Part shown: piece by piece, positions 27,753 through 35,749 of the stretch
Layout: each line of letters opens with the position of its first letter
Numbering within the stretch: position 1 is the stretch's first letter
DNA from: Halobaculum limi
GTDB lineage: Archaea; Halobacteriota; Halobacteria; Halobacteriales; Haloferacaceae
DNA length: 64,000 bases
Direction: 5' to 3'
Assembly (NCBI RefSeq): GCF_029490015.1
Contig: NZ_CP120468.1
Span: 372,001-436,000 of the forward strand
The notes under the pieces: generated by a model
The model's input: the letters and a program-made list of their open reading frames with translations, nothing else
Told to the model about the DNA's origin: nothing
Databases searched by the model: none
Made by a program: the position numbers and the translations under genes

Positions 27753-28666
27753 GCAACAGTAGTCAACGAAACGGTAAGGGCGGCGGCGGCAAGCAAGGAG
27801 ACGGCGACGAGGAGTACAAGGTCGCCGACACGCGCGGGAAGTTCGCGCAGGCGATGAAGGGCGGCCGGAAACTCAACGACGTCTCGTGGACGAACGGCCG
27901 GGTCGTCCTCTCAAACAAGCGGGTCGTCCTCGTGAGCAACGGCGGGAAACGGACTATCGCGCTGTCGTCTATCGACGGCATCGGCGGGCGCTACGACGCG
28001 AACCAGGAGATTCAGCGCGTCTCGAACTACGTCAGCCTCCGCATCGACGAGGACGTGTTCCTCATCGCCGCCGAAGAACACGAGGAGTTCCGCACGGACC
28101 TGTACCGCGCGTTCCTCGACCGCAAGGTGATCAAGGCTCGCCACCCCGCGATTCGGGGTGGCGTCGTCCAAGATACCGAGTGGGAGAAGGCCCGCGTGAA
28201 AGTGGAGGCGGACGGCATCTCTATCGCGCAGCAAAGCGGCGCGTTCGTTCGCCTCGAACTCGACGACATCGGCACGCTAGACGAGACTGAACGCACCGTG
28301 ATGGGCGAGAAGTCGCCGGTCATCGAGGCCGAACACACCGACGACGAGGGGACGAGCGTCCAGACGTACCTCTCGGGGAAGCCGTGGCTCATCGCGGTGA
28401 TGAAGTCGTACCTCGGCCAGGGCCACGACCGCAATCGCGGCGCGGTCGAACTCTCCGAGTCCGAGCGCGAGGTGTTGATGGCGCTGTACTCGGGCGTCTC
28501 CTCGTTCGAGGTGCCCAACTTCCTCGGGATGAGCGTCGACCGCGTCGAAGAGATTTTCCAGCGCCTCATCGAAGCGGAGGTGCTCGAAGAGGTGCGCACC
28601 CGCCGCGAAGTCGCGTTAGAGCCACGCGGACGCAACATCGCCAGCGAGGCGATGAACGAGCAGTAG
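27749..28666 (+). CDS. cheF1: Archaeal taxis adaptor CheF, copy 1
   Basis: CheF (DUF439) is the archaeal adaptor between phosphorylated CheY and the archaellum motor. The 305-residue protein starts at a GTG and has a polar, Gly/Lys-rich tail of about 20 residues. It continues with EYKVADTRGKFAQAMKGGRKLNDVSW, ALSSIDGIGGRYD, FRTDLYRAFLDRKVIKARHPAIRGGVV and a winged-helix-like end (LSESEREVLMALYSGVSSFEVPNFLGM). It overlaps the HEAT-repeat gene and closes the plus-strand che operon. It is convergent with a second, diverged cheF. Confidence 0.9.
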   Translation: MSNSSQRNGKGGGGKQGDGDEEYKVADTRGKFAQAMKGGRKLNDVSWTNGRVVLSNKRVVLVSNGGKRTIALSSIDGIGGRYDANQEIQRVSNYVSLRIDEDVFLIAAEEHEEFRTDLYRAFLDRKVIKARHPAIRGGVVQDTEWEKARVKVEADGISIAQQSGAFVRLELDDIGTLDETERTVMGEKSPVIEAEHTDDEGTSVQTYLSGKPWLIAVMKSYLGQGHDRNRGAVELSESEREVLMALYSGVSSFEVPNFLGMSVDRVEEIFQRLIEAEVLEEVRTRREVALEPRGRNIASEAMNEQ

Positions 28667-28728
28667 ACGGTCGCGCTCCCGTACAGAGTTCTACGGCATC
28701 CAGACCGACGAGCGTGAGCGCCGCCGAC

Positions 28729-29598
28729 TCAGGTGTTGACCGACTCGATGCGCTGGCCGACGACGACGCGGCCCTTCGCGGTGAGGTTCGTCCCCTCGTC
28801 GGTGTCGACGAGAAGGCCCTCGTCGATGAGACCGTTCAACAGCATCGTGAGTCGCTGTGGCTCGATATCGACGACCTTCGCCAGCGAGACGCCCGGCCCG
28901 GCAGAGTACGCCGCGACGAGCACTTCGAGTTCGTCCTCGCTCGGGTCGATATCCTCGAGTTCCTCCTGTACGTCGGCGTAGCGCAGGCGGATGTACCGCC
29001 CGAGGATGTTGGTCAGACGCCCGGAGTTCATCCCGACCTGCGAGGTGACGGCCGTGCCGTCCTCGATGTGCCGGAACGAGATGACCGGATGCGTGCCGTT
29101 TCCGATGTCACGCTGGGCGCGTTCGACCGCGACGACGTTCCCGAGGTCGACGGTGAACGAGTCGCCGTCGCTCCGCTCGAACGTGAGGTGCCCTTGCGTC
29201 ACGTCGAGTCGGGCGGGGTTCGTCTCGCTGTCGACGACGCGACCGCCGATCTTCGCGGGGTGGCGCGTCAGCGCCTTCGTCCCGTTGAGCAGGACTTTGA
29301 ACAGCACCGTCGCGAAGCGGTCGATGTTGGTGTCGTTCCCCTCGATAGCGGCGACCGCCCGACTGTCGCCCGTCTTGTACGCGACCGTGACGGTGTCGTT
29401 GAAGTAGCCCGCCATCTCCTGTGGAACCTGCCCCACCTTCACGTCGAACACCTGCGACAGCGGGATGGTCTCTTTGTAGTCGTCCGCCGCGAGGACGAGT
29501 CGTCGCTGGCTGAGGATGATCCGGCCGCGCGGTGGCTCACCCTCGACGCCAGGCGCGAGGAACTGCCCGATGAAGTCCGCGACGACCGTCTCGCTCAT
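28729..29598 (-). CDS. cheF2: Archaeal taxis adaptor CheF, copy 2
   Basis: Second CheF (DUF439), 289 residues, on the opposite strand and tail to tail with copy 1. It shares the layout: VVADFIGQFLAPG, PRGRIILSQRRLVLAADDYKETIPLSQVFDV, TVLFKVLLNGTKALTRHPAKIGGRVV and the C-terminal helix-turn-helix-like part (PSEDELEVLVAAYSAGPGVSLAKVVDI). It lacks the Gly/Lys N-terminal tail. Halobacterium also has two CheF proteins, only one of which was essential for taxis, so the roles may differ. Confidence 0.88.
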   Translation of the reverse strand: MSETVVADFIGQFLAPGVEGEPPRGRIILSQRRLVLAADDYKETIPLSQVFDVKVGQVPQEMAGYFNDTVTVAYKTGDSRAVAAIEGNDTNIDRFATVLFKVLLNGTKALTRHPAKIGGRVVDSETNPARLDVTQGHLTFERSDGDSFTVDLGNVVAVERAQRDIGNGTHPVISFRHIEDGTAVTSQVGMNSGRLTNILGRYIRLRYADVQEELEDIDPSEDELEVLVAAYSAGPGVSLAKVVDIEPQRLTMLLNGLIDEGLLVDTDEGTNLTAKGRVVVGQRIESVNT

Positions 29599-29661
29599 AA
29601 CCGTCGTCAGAGAGGCAAGTGACTTGACGGTTTCGCACCCATACTCAGCGATAAAAACCAG

Positions 29662-29682
29662 CGACGCCGTCGACTGGCGTCG
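29662..29682 (-). terminator. Terminator of the antiporter operon
   Basis: CGACGCC, a 7-base loop, GGCGTCG: a perfect 7-bp stem 10 bases after the antiporter stop, followed in the direction of transcription by CTGGTTTTTATC, a U tract. The same T-rich run (29651-29657) could be mistaken for, or double as, a TATA element for cheF2, whose ATG is 53 bases further on. Confidence 0.6.
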
Positions 29683-29691
29683 AGTGCCTAA

Positions 29692-30906
29692 CTACGCCTC
29701 GTTTTCGGACGAGGCGAGGCCGAGCAGTCGCTCGATTCGGTCCGCCTCGCTCATCCCGAGCGTTCCAGCGAACGACATCACGAGGACGTAGCCGACGGCG
29801 AAGGCGGGCACGACTTCCGAGACGACGGGATCCGGCGAGAGCGCCGCCAGCGCGGCGATGATGAGCGAGAACTCTCCCCGGGCGACGAGCGAGAGGCCCG
29901 TCCGAAGCGACCGGCGATTGGTGAGTCCGTACAGTCGCCCGGCGGCCGCGCCACTCGCGAGTTTGGCCGGCCCCGAGACGACGGCGGCGACAACGACGGG
30001 TACCGCGACGCTGGCGACGACAATCGGGTCCGTCCGCAGACCGATCCACGCGAAGAATATCGCGGCGACGGCGTCGCGAACCGGCGCGAGACGGTCTGCG
30101 ACCCGGTCGTGTAGCGGCGTCGCGCCGACGCCGACGCCGACGAAGAAGCCCGCGACCGCTTCGCTGGCCCCGACCGACAGCGCCAGCCCCGAGACGACGA
30201 GTGCGACCGCGAGCGTTCGGATGACGAGGTCCTCGTCGCTCGTCCCGAGCATCGGCGCGAGTCGCGGCGCGAGGAACTGCGCGGCGACCGCCAGCGCCAA
30301 CAGGAAGCCGAGTGCGACGCCAATGCGTGGCAGCGCGGAGGCGGGCGACCCGCCGCTGACGAGTGCGACCGCCAACGCGAGGTAGACGGCGACGACGAGG
30401 TCCTCGGCGACGAGGACGCCCAACACGGGTTCGGCTTCGGGGTTGGCGATCCAACCGAGGTCGACGAGCGACTTCGTGATGACCGCCGACGACGAGATGT
30501 AGACGATGCCGCCGACGAGGAACGCCCCGAGTGGCCCGAGGCCGAACAGGAAGCCGAGGGCGACACCGATGGGGAAGTTCACGAACAGGTCGACCCCCGC
30601 CGCCGCCGAGAGTTTCCGACGCGCGGCGACGAGGCGGTCGATGCTGAACTCCAGTCCCAGGAAGAACAACAGGAGGACGACTCCGACCTCCGCGAGCGTC
30701 GTCACTTCCGCGGGGTCGACCGCGGGGAGTCCGGCCCGCCCGGCGACGAACGGCCCGACGGCGACGCCGCCGAGGACGTACATCGGGACGCTCGGCAAAC
30801 TCAGCCGACGGCCGAGAGCGCCCGCGACCGCCGCCGCAGACAGCACGACGCCTAACGAGAGCAGGCCGTGAAGCCCGCCCGTGACCGCACCTGACTCCGC
30901 GACCAT
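29692..30906 (-). CDS. Cation:proton antiporter membrane subunit (KhtU/KefB-like, CPA2)
   Basis: A 404-residue polytopic membrane protein with about twelve hydrophobic segments, beginning GLLSLGVVLSAAAVAGALGRRL. It has VPMYVLGGVAVGPFVAG, VGVVLLLFFLGLEFSIDRL and NRRSLRTGLSLVARGEFSLIIAALA, hallmarks of the CPA2 sodium/hydrogen exchanger family. The ATG overlaps the stop of a TrkA-C protein gene (ATGA), matching two-part K+/H+ antiporters of the KhtTU type. K+ export would fit a salt-in organism, but the ion is inferred. The longer frame upstream belongs to another reading frame. Confidence 0.9.
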   Translation of the reverse strand: MVAESGAVTGGLHGLLSLGVVLSAAAVAGALGRRLSLPSVPMYVLGGVAVGPFVAGRAGLPAVDPAEVTTLAEVGVVLLLFFLGLEFSIDRLVAARRKLSAAAGVDLFVNFPIGVALGFLFGLGPLGAFLVGGIVYISSSAVITKSLVDLGWIANPEAEPVLGVLVAEDLVVAVYLALAVALVSGGSPASALPRIGVALGFLLALAVAAQFLAPRLAPMLGTSDEDLVIRTLAVALVVSGLALSVGASEAVAGFFVGVGVGATPLHDRVADRLAPVRDAVAAIFFAWIGLRTDPIVVASVAVPVVVAAVVSGPAKLASGAAAGRLYGLTNRRSLRTGLSLVARGEFSLIIAALAALSPDPVVSEVVPAFAVGYVLVMSFAGTLGMSEADRIERLLGLASSENEA

Positions 30907-31412
30907 CAGTCGGCGTCGTCGGCGTCGTCGGCGTCGATGAACGCCGTCTCGAACGCCTCGATCTCCTCGCGAGAGCCGATGACGACGACGGTGTCGCCGC
31001 CGTGGACGTCGTCGTCCGGCGCAGGGTTCGGCGTCACGTCCGGGCCGTGTTGCACCGCGATGATCGACGCGCCCGTTCGCTGGCGCACCTGTGCGTCCGC
31101 GATGGTCGCACCCGCTAGTTCCGAACCGGCGGGCACCTCGTACCACTCGATGATGGCGTCGCCGCCGAGGACCGTCTCGATGCTCCCGGTCGGAACTGGC
31201 TGGAAGTACGCGCCCTCGAGGATGGTGCCGACGGTGCGCGCGATGTCGTCAGACAGTTCGAACACCTTCTCGGCGTCGGCATCGGGCGACTCGCGGCGGA
31301 ACACCTCGCGCTTGCCGGTGTTGTGCGTGACGACGACGAGTCGCTCGCCGCCATCCAACTCTATCTCGTGTTTCTTGCCGACGCCCGGAAGGTCGGACTC
31401 GTAGACGGTCAT
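30906..31412 (-). CDS. TrkA-C domain regulatory subunit of the antiporter (KhtT-like)
   Basis: A 168-residue cytosolic protein. The N-terminal part (MTVYESDLPGVGKKHEIELDGGERLVVV) is typical of KhtT-like gating subunits. Residues 75-160 form a TrkA-C (RCK_C) domain: GSELAGATIADAQVRQRTGASIIAVQHG and GDTVVVIGSREEIEAFETAF. It ends in an Asp/Ala repeat, (DAD)n, coded by GTCGGCGTC repeats. It is the first gene of the pair. Regulatory ligands such as c-di-AMP or nucleotides are known for relatives but are not shown here. Confidence 0.88.
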   Translation of the reverse strand: MTVYESDLPGVGKKHEIELDGGERLVVVTHNTGKREVFRRESPDADAEKVFELSDDIARTVGTILEGAYFQPVPTGSIETVLGGDAIIEWYEVPAGSELAGATIADAQVRQRTGASIIAVQHGPDVTPNPAPDDDVHGGDTVVVIGSREEIEAFETAFIDADDADDAD

Positions 31413-31573
31413 ACGTTGACGAGTGATATCGGGGTCGAGAGTTAAGTACGGCGACGAGCGCACGACGGCGACCGAGCGGTGACGATGGACTGCGCGACGA
31501 CGACTGGGCGACGACGACCAGCACTGTCGCCGGTGACGAACGACTTACCCACCACCCGGCCACACTGTCGCGT

Positions 31574-32302
31574 ATGAGTCACGGTCACTTCCCGGAGTTC
31601 GAAGTCGTCCCCGCAGTCGACATGCAGGAGGGTGAGGTCGTCCAGTTGGTGCAGGGGGAACGCGGCACCGCCACCCGCTACGGCGACCCTGTCGAGGCGG
31701 CCCAGCGGTGGGTCGACGCCGGCGCGGAGACGCTCCACCTCGTCGACTTAGACGGCGCGTTCGAAGGCGAGCGAGCGAACGCCGCCGCCGTCGACGCCGT
31801 CCTCGACGCGGTGGACGTACCCGTCCAACTCGGGGGCGGCATCCGCACCGCTGCGGACGCTATCGACCTCCTCGACCGCGGCGTCGACCGCGTCATCCTC
31901 GGCACCGCCGCCGTCGAGAACCCCGACATCGTCGCGGAGATAAGCGAGGAACACCCCGGAAGCGTGATGGTGAGTCTCGACGCCAAAGACGGCGAAGTCG
32001 TCGTCTCGGGATGGACCGAAGGGACCGGCATCGACCCCGCTGAGGCCGCCGGGCGCTACGAGGAGTTGGGTGCAGGCGCGGTTCTGTTCACCGACGTCGA
32101 CGTGGAGGGGCAGATGGAAGGCGTGAATCGCGGGACGGTCGAACGCGTCGTCAACGCTGTCGATATCCCGGTGGTCGCCTCCGGCGGCGTCGCCTCGCTG
32201 GAGGACATCCGCGTGCTTCGAGATGCGGGCGCGGCGGCGGTCGTCGTCGGCACCGCGCTGTACGAGGGGACGTTCACGCTGGCTGAGGCGCAGTCCGTCT
32301 GA
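31574..32302 (+). CDS. hisA: Phosphoribosylformimino-5-aminoimidazole carboxamide ribotide isomerase
   Basis: Fourth step of histidine synthesis, an Amadori isomerisation on a TIM barrel. The 242 residues have the paired half-barrel aspartates (VVPAVDMQEGEVVQLVQG; LFTDVDVEGQMEG), the phosphate-binding loops VQLGGGIRT and VVASGGVASLED, and the end VVVGTALYEGTFTLAEA. hisB follows 66 bases later. A TATA-like GACTTACC lies about 29 bases before the ATG. Confidence 0.95.
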   Translation: MSHGHFPEFEVVPAVDMQEGEVVQLVQGERGTATRYGDPVEAAQRWVDAGAETLHLVDLDGAFEGERANAAAVDAVLDAVDVPVQLGGGIRTAADAIDLLDRGVDRVILGTAAVENPDIVAEISEEHPGSVMVSLDAKDGEVVVSGWTEGTGIDPAEAAGRYEELGAGAVLFTDVDVEGQMEGVNRGTVERVVNAVDIPVVASGGVASLEDIRVLRDAGAAAVVVGTALYEGTFTLAEAQSV

Positions 32303-32368
32303 GTCGGGCGGGGCGAACGCGCCCGGTGAGCCGGAACGGTCTTGCCCGGTCGTCCCGACGCCTCGCGC

Positions 32369-32959
32369 ATGAGCGAGCGAACTGCGGCCGTCACGCGTGA
32401 GACGGCCGAGACGGACATCGATCTCACCCTTGCTATCGACGGCGACGGCGACGGCGAGGTGGAGACGGGCGTGGGCTTCTTCGACCACATGCTGACCGCC
32501 TTCGCGAAACACGGCCTGTTCGACCTGACCGTTCGCTGTGACGGCGACACCCACATCGACGACCACCACACTGTCGAGGACGTGGGCATCGCACTCGGCG
32601 AGGCGTTCGCGGAGGCGTTGGGCGACAAGCGCGGCATCCACCGCTACGCCGACCGACGAGTGCCGCTGGACGAGGCAGTCGCGGGCGTCGTCGTGGACGT
32701 GAGCGGGCGACCGTACTTCGAGTTCGTCGGCGAGTTCTCACAGGACACCGTCGGCGAGATGACCAGCGATATGGCGCGGCACTTCGCGTACTCGCTGGCG
32801 ATGAACGCGGGGCTCACCCTGCACACAGAGGTCGAACGCGGCGTCAACGCCCACCACGAAGTGGAGGCGCTGTTCAAGGCACTCGCGCGAGCGATGGACG
32901 ACGCGACTCGCCTCGACGAACGCCGCAGCGACACGCCGAGTACGAAAGGCGACCTGTAG
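32369..32959 (+). CDS. hisB: Imidazoleglycerol-phosphate dehydratase
   Basis: Removes water from imidazole glycerol phosphate in histidine synthesis. The 196-residue single-domain enzyme (no fused phosphatase) has the manganese-binding histidine motifs [45 protein letters not shown] and [16 protein letters not shown]. The start [12 protein letters not shown] is preferred over a Met nine codons upstream. It forms a likely operon with hisA. Confidence 0.95.
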   Translation: MSERTAAVTRETAETDIDLTLAIDGDGDGEVETGVGFFDHMLTAFAKHGLFDLTVRCDGDTHIDDHHTVEDVGIALGEAFAEALGDKRGIHRYADRRVPLDEAVAGVVVDVSGRPYFEFVGEFSQDTVGEMTSDMARHFAYSLAMNAGLTLHTEVERGVNAHHEVEALFKALARAMDDATRLDERRSDTPSTKGDL

Positions 32960-32980
32960 CGTCGCACCGACGGCGCCGAC

Positions 32981-33613
32981 TCAGCCCTTCACTAACTGTC
33001 CGTCTTCATCCGCGAGAATCCCGCGCTCCACTGCGTAGTCGAATATCTCGTCGACCTCGTCGTCTTCCAGATCGTACGCACCCGCCGCGAACTCCGCCAC
33101 CTCCGCGCGGTCGACGGGGAACTCGCGGTTGTTGAGGAAGCGCATCACTTTCCGGAAGTGCTGTGGTTCCTCGCGGGCAGTCGTCGAAGACGCCTGCGCC
33201 GCCTGCTGTTCGTCGGCGACAGCGTCCTCGTCGTTCGAGGCGGTCGCCTCCGCGCCGTCCGTCGACTCCGTCGGGGCGTCTGGTGCGCTCGCATCAGGGC
33301 GCTCGTGGCCGGCGGCATCGGCGGTCAAGGTCGGGTCCGCGTGTTCCGCCGTCGACTCGTGTTCGTCCGCCCCGTCGTCGCTCGCGGGCGGGACACCGTG
33401 CCCGGCGGCGTTGGACGCGAACGACGGTTCGACCGGTGTTCCTACGCCGAGACGGTCGAACAGCGGTGAGAGGACGCCGTCGAGCGTCTCTCGGCAGTTC
33501 TCACACAGCACCACGCGTACCTGTTCGTCCGAAGTCGGGTCCAGTTCGGCGGGAACGACCTCGTAGGCTCCCGTGGCTCCCCCACCACAGAAATCGCAGT
33601 CGAGTTCGCGCAT
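32981..33613 (-). CDS. Zinc-finger and winged-helix-like protein, function unknown
   Basis: A 210-residue acidic protein with two folded ends. The N-terminus carries a zinc finger, LDCDFCGGGATGAY...VVLCENCRETLDGVL (CxxC, CxxC). A low-complexity middle of about 75 residues rich in Ala/Asp/Glu/Ser/Thr follows. The C-terminal 60 residues (HFRKVMRFLNNREFPVDRAEV, DEVDEIFDYAVERGIL) look like a small winged-helix domain. This layout suggests a nucleic-acid-binding or regulatory protein, but no family name can be given. It is convergent with hisB, 21 bases apart. Confidence 0.72.
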   Translation of the reverse strand: MRELDCDFCGGGATGAYEVVPAELDPTSDEQVRVVLCENCRETLDGVLSPLFDRLGVGTPVEPSFASNAAGHGVPPASDDGADEHESTAEHADPTLTADAAGHERPDASAPDAPTESTDGAEATASNDEDAVADEQQAAQASSTTAREEPQHFRKVMRFLNNREFPVDRAEVAEFAAGAYDLEDDEVDEIFDYAVERGILADEDGQLVKG

Positions 33614-33651
33614 AGTCGGGCGGTCGGCGGGCGGCGACAAGGATGTTTGGG

Positions 33652-33701
33652 GCGTGGTCGAACGAACGTGAGACCACGAACCGATCGGTGAGCAAAGCGA
33701 G
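33652..33701 (+). repeat. Intergenic direct repeat, copy 1
   Basis: Begins GCGTGGTCGAACGAACGTGA and ends GGTGAGCAAAGCGAG. It matches copy 2, 117 bases downstream, at 47 of 50 positions. The internal GTGGTC...GACCAC ends are complementary, so each copy can form a short stem. GGTGAGCGAAGCGA-type strings recur in intergenic DNA of many haloarchaea. Confidence 0.7.
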
Positions 33702-33768
33702 CCGCGAGGCGGGCGAGGCTGACCGAAGGGAAGCCCCGATGTGAGCGGGGAGGCACGACCCGCGAGCG

Positions 33769-33818
33769 GCGTGGTCGAACGAACGTGAGACCACAAACCG
33801 AACGGTGAGCGAAGCGAG
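33769..33818 (+). repeat. Intergenic direct repeat, copy 2
   Basis: Second 50-base copy, differing from copy 1 at three positions (CACAAAC for CACGAAC, GAACGG for GATCGG, GAGCGAAG for GAGCAAAG). Confidence 0.7.
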
Positions 33819-33925
33819 ACCGCGGAGCAGAACGGTGAACGGAGTGAAGAGCACCGACCTACCAGCGCCAACGGATCGCACGACACCGAACAGTTATGCC
33901 CGCACGTAGGCGACGATGCACACAG

Positions 33926-34426
33926 ATGTTCGACGAGATTATGGGGAAGTTCGAGGGGTCGCCGGGCCAACAGGCCGTCGTCCGACTCCTCCTCGCCCGC
34001 GGCTTCTCCGTGAACGAGGAGGGCCGCGTCGTCTCCGGCGGCATCGAGATTCCCGACACGGGCATCGCTCGCGAGGCCGGCGTCGACCGCCGGGTCGTCG
34101 ACGCGACGACGACCGCCATCCGTGAGGACGAGGAGTTGCGCCGCATCTTCGCAAACATCACTTCCGTTCCGAGTCTGATGGATCTGGCTCCGGTCCTCGA
34201 TCTGACCGTGTTGACCGTCGAAGTTGGCGACCCCGACGCCTCTGGCATCGTCGCCGACATCACTGGACTGCTCGCCGACGCCGACCTCTCGCTGCGGCAG
34301 GTGTTGTCGGACGACCCCGAGTTCGCCGACGAACCGAAACTCTATCTGATCACCGACGAACCGCTTCCGGGCGACCTCCTCGTGTCGATTCGGGAGTTGC
34401 CGTACGTGCGCAGCGTCGAGTTCTGA
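33926..34426 (+). CDS. Regulator of amino acid metabolism with ACT domain (COG2150-like)
   Basis: A 166-residue protein with an N-terminal helix-turn-helix-like part (MGKFEGSPGQQAVVRLLLARGFSV, DTGIAREAGVDRRVVDATTTAI). A C-terminal ACT domain follows (LTVLTVEVGDPDASGIVADITGLLADADLSLRQVLSDDPEF). The ACT fold binds amino acids, so ligand-dependent gene control is a fair inference. I took the ATG of MFDEIMGKF; a Met ten codons upstream adds only a basic tail. Confidence 0.82.
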   Translation: MFDEIMGKFEGSPGQQAVVRLLLARGFSVNEEGRVVSGGIEIPDTGIAREAGVDRRVVDATTTAIREDEELRRIFANITSVPSLMDLAPVLDLTVLTVEVGDPDASGIVADITGLLADADLSLRQVLSDDPEFADEPKLYLITDEPLPGDLLVSIRELPYVRSVEF

Positions 34427-34493
34427 CGAGCACTGCGAGGACGGTGACCGCCGAACCGACGCCGCTTTGCCCCTGAATCACCGAGGCGCTACT

Positions 34494-34997
34494 ATGGACG
34501 ACCGAACCGCGAGCATCCTCCGAGTCGTCGCCGTGCAGGCGGCGCTCGTCTCCGCGGCGATTCACCTGGTCGAAGGACTCCCACGACTGTTCGTCTACCT
34601 CCCGATACTGTCGTTCCGGGACCCGCGACCCTACCTGTTCGTCCCGTCGGCGCTGCTATTGGTCGGTCTCGCGGCCGTTATCGTCCGCGGCCGCAGGCAT
34701 CGACGCCTCTACTCGCTGAGCGCCGGCGTCCTCCTCGCGTACACCGTCGGCTACGCCTGGTGGCACCTCACCGACCACGGCGGACTCCTCCCCGCACACG
34801 AGGTGACCGACCCCGTCGGTGAGGTGGTCGCCCACCTCGTGTCCGACCCGGTTGCACTCATCGCGTTCGCTGCCCAACTGCTCGGCGCGGCAGTGTTCCT
34901 CGTGCTGTTCGTCGCGGACCCGACGCCGCCGGAGTCCCGACGTGACGCGAACGCGGTCGCCGCGAGCGACGACGGTCGCTCGGCCGCCGACGAGTAA
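34494..34997 (+). CDS. Predicted four-helix membrane protein
   Basis: A 167-residue protein with hydrophobic segments at about residues 8-25 (ILRVVAVQAALVSAAIHLVEG), 45-62 (PYLFVPSALLLVGLAAVIV), 70-88 (LSAGVLLAYTVGYAWWHL) and 120-140 (VALIAFAAQLLGAAVFLVLFV), and a polar acidic tail. The pattern is typical of uncharacterised haloarchaeal membrane proteins. Its function is unknown. It is followed 30 bases later by the IMPACT family gene on the same strand. Confidence 0.75.
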   Translation: MDDRTASILRVVAVQAALVSAAIHLVEGLPRLFVYLPILSFRDPRPYLFVPSALLLVGLAAVIVRGRRHRRLYSLSAGVLLAYTVGYAWWHLTDHGGLLPAHEVTDPVGEVVAHLVSDPVALIAFAAQLLGAAVFLVLFVADPTPPESRRDANAVAASDDGRSAADE

Positions 34998-35027
34998 CCA
35001 TTTCAGGCGCGGGTCAAACCGACCACT

Positions 35028-35660
35028 ATGGCGACCCCAGAACCGTACCGCACCGTCGCCGGTCGCGCGTCCGCCGAGTTCACCGTGCAGGGGTCGCGCT
35101 TCATCGGTCACCTCGCGCCCGCCGACACCGTCGCCGACGCGGAGGCGTTCGTCGACGAAGTGTGTGCCGAGTACGACGACGCCACGCACAACGTCCCCGC
35201 GTATCGTGTCCCTGCGGGTGACTCACCTTCGCGGGCACCTGGTGAGGCGATGCTTCGCGAGTATTCGAGCGACGACGGCGAACCGACTGGGTCGGCCGGA
35301 AAACCGGCGCTGAACGTCCTCGAACAGCAGGAGGTCAGGAACGTCGTCGCGGTCGTCACTCGCTACTACGGCGGGACGAATCTCGGCGTCGGCGGCCTCG
35401 CGCGAGCGTACTCCCGAGCGGTGAAGGAGGGCCTCGACGCCGCCGGCGTCGTCGAAGAAGAACCACACGAACGGGTCGCGCTCACCGCGACGTACGACGA
35501 CTCCGGCACTGTCCGGGGTATCCTCGAATCGACCGGCGTCGAGTTCGAGGCCGACTACGACGCCGACGTGACCTTCGAGGCACGCGTCCCCGTCGCGGAC
35601 GCGGACGGACTTCGCGACCGCCTGCGTTCGGCCACGAGCGGCCGCGTCGACATCGAGTGA
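35028..35660 (+). CDS. IMPACT family protein (YigZ/UPF0029)
   Basis: A 210-residue protein with the UPF0029 N-terminal domain (FTVQGSRFIGHLAPADTVADAEAFVDEV, DATHNVPAYRV, YSSDDGEPTGSAGKPALNVLEQ, VVTRYYGGTNLGVGGLARAYS). A DUF1949-type C-terminal domain follows (VALTATYDDSGTVRGILESTG). Eukaryotic IMPACT regulates translation stress signalling; the prokaryotic members are uncharacterised but may bind ribosomes or nucleic acid. Confidence 0.9.
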   Translation: MATPEPYRTVAGRASAEFTVQGSRFIGHLAPADTVADAEAFVDEVCAEYDDATHNVPAYRVPAGDSPSRAPGEAMLREYSSDDGEPTGSAGKPALNVLEQQEVRNVVAVVTRYYGGTNLGVGGLARAYSRAVKEGLDAAGVVEEEPHERVALTATYDDSGTVRGILESTGVEFEADYDADVTFEARVPVADADGLRDRLRSATSGRVDIE

Positions 35661-35749
35661 GCGGGAGGCCGAAAACGACGAGTGCTCGTGAAGTCGGCCC
35701 GGCGTTCCGGGTTCCGAACGTACTTGCCGCCCGACTCCAAGGCCGGAGT

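Larger units (their letters stand above)
33614..33925. other. Gene-free stretch of 312 bases with a 50-bp direct repeat
   Basis: This gap between two divergent genes holds two near-identical 50-base copies (33652-33701 and 33769-33818) and a weaker third piece (AACGGTGAACGGAGTGAAG, about 33830-33848). The right end has TTATG (about 33893) that may be the TATA element of the ACT-type gene. I see no tRNA or ORF with normal haloarchaeal composition. Confidence 0.6.

Noticed and set aside
33614-33925. CRISPR-like array from the 50-bp repeats
   Set aside because: Only two good copies, spacing 117 bases, repeats longer than usual CRISPR repeats, and no cas genes in the window.
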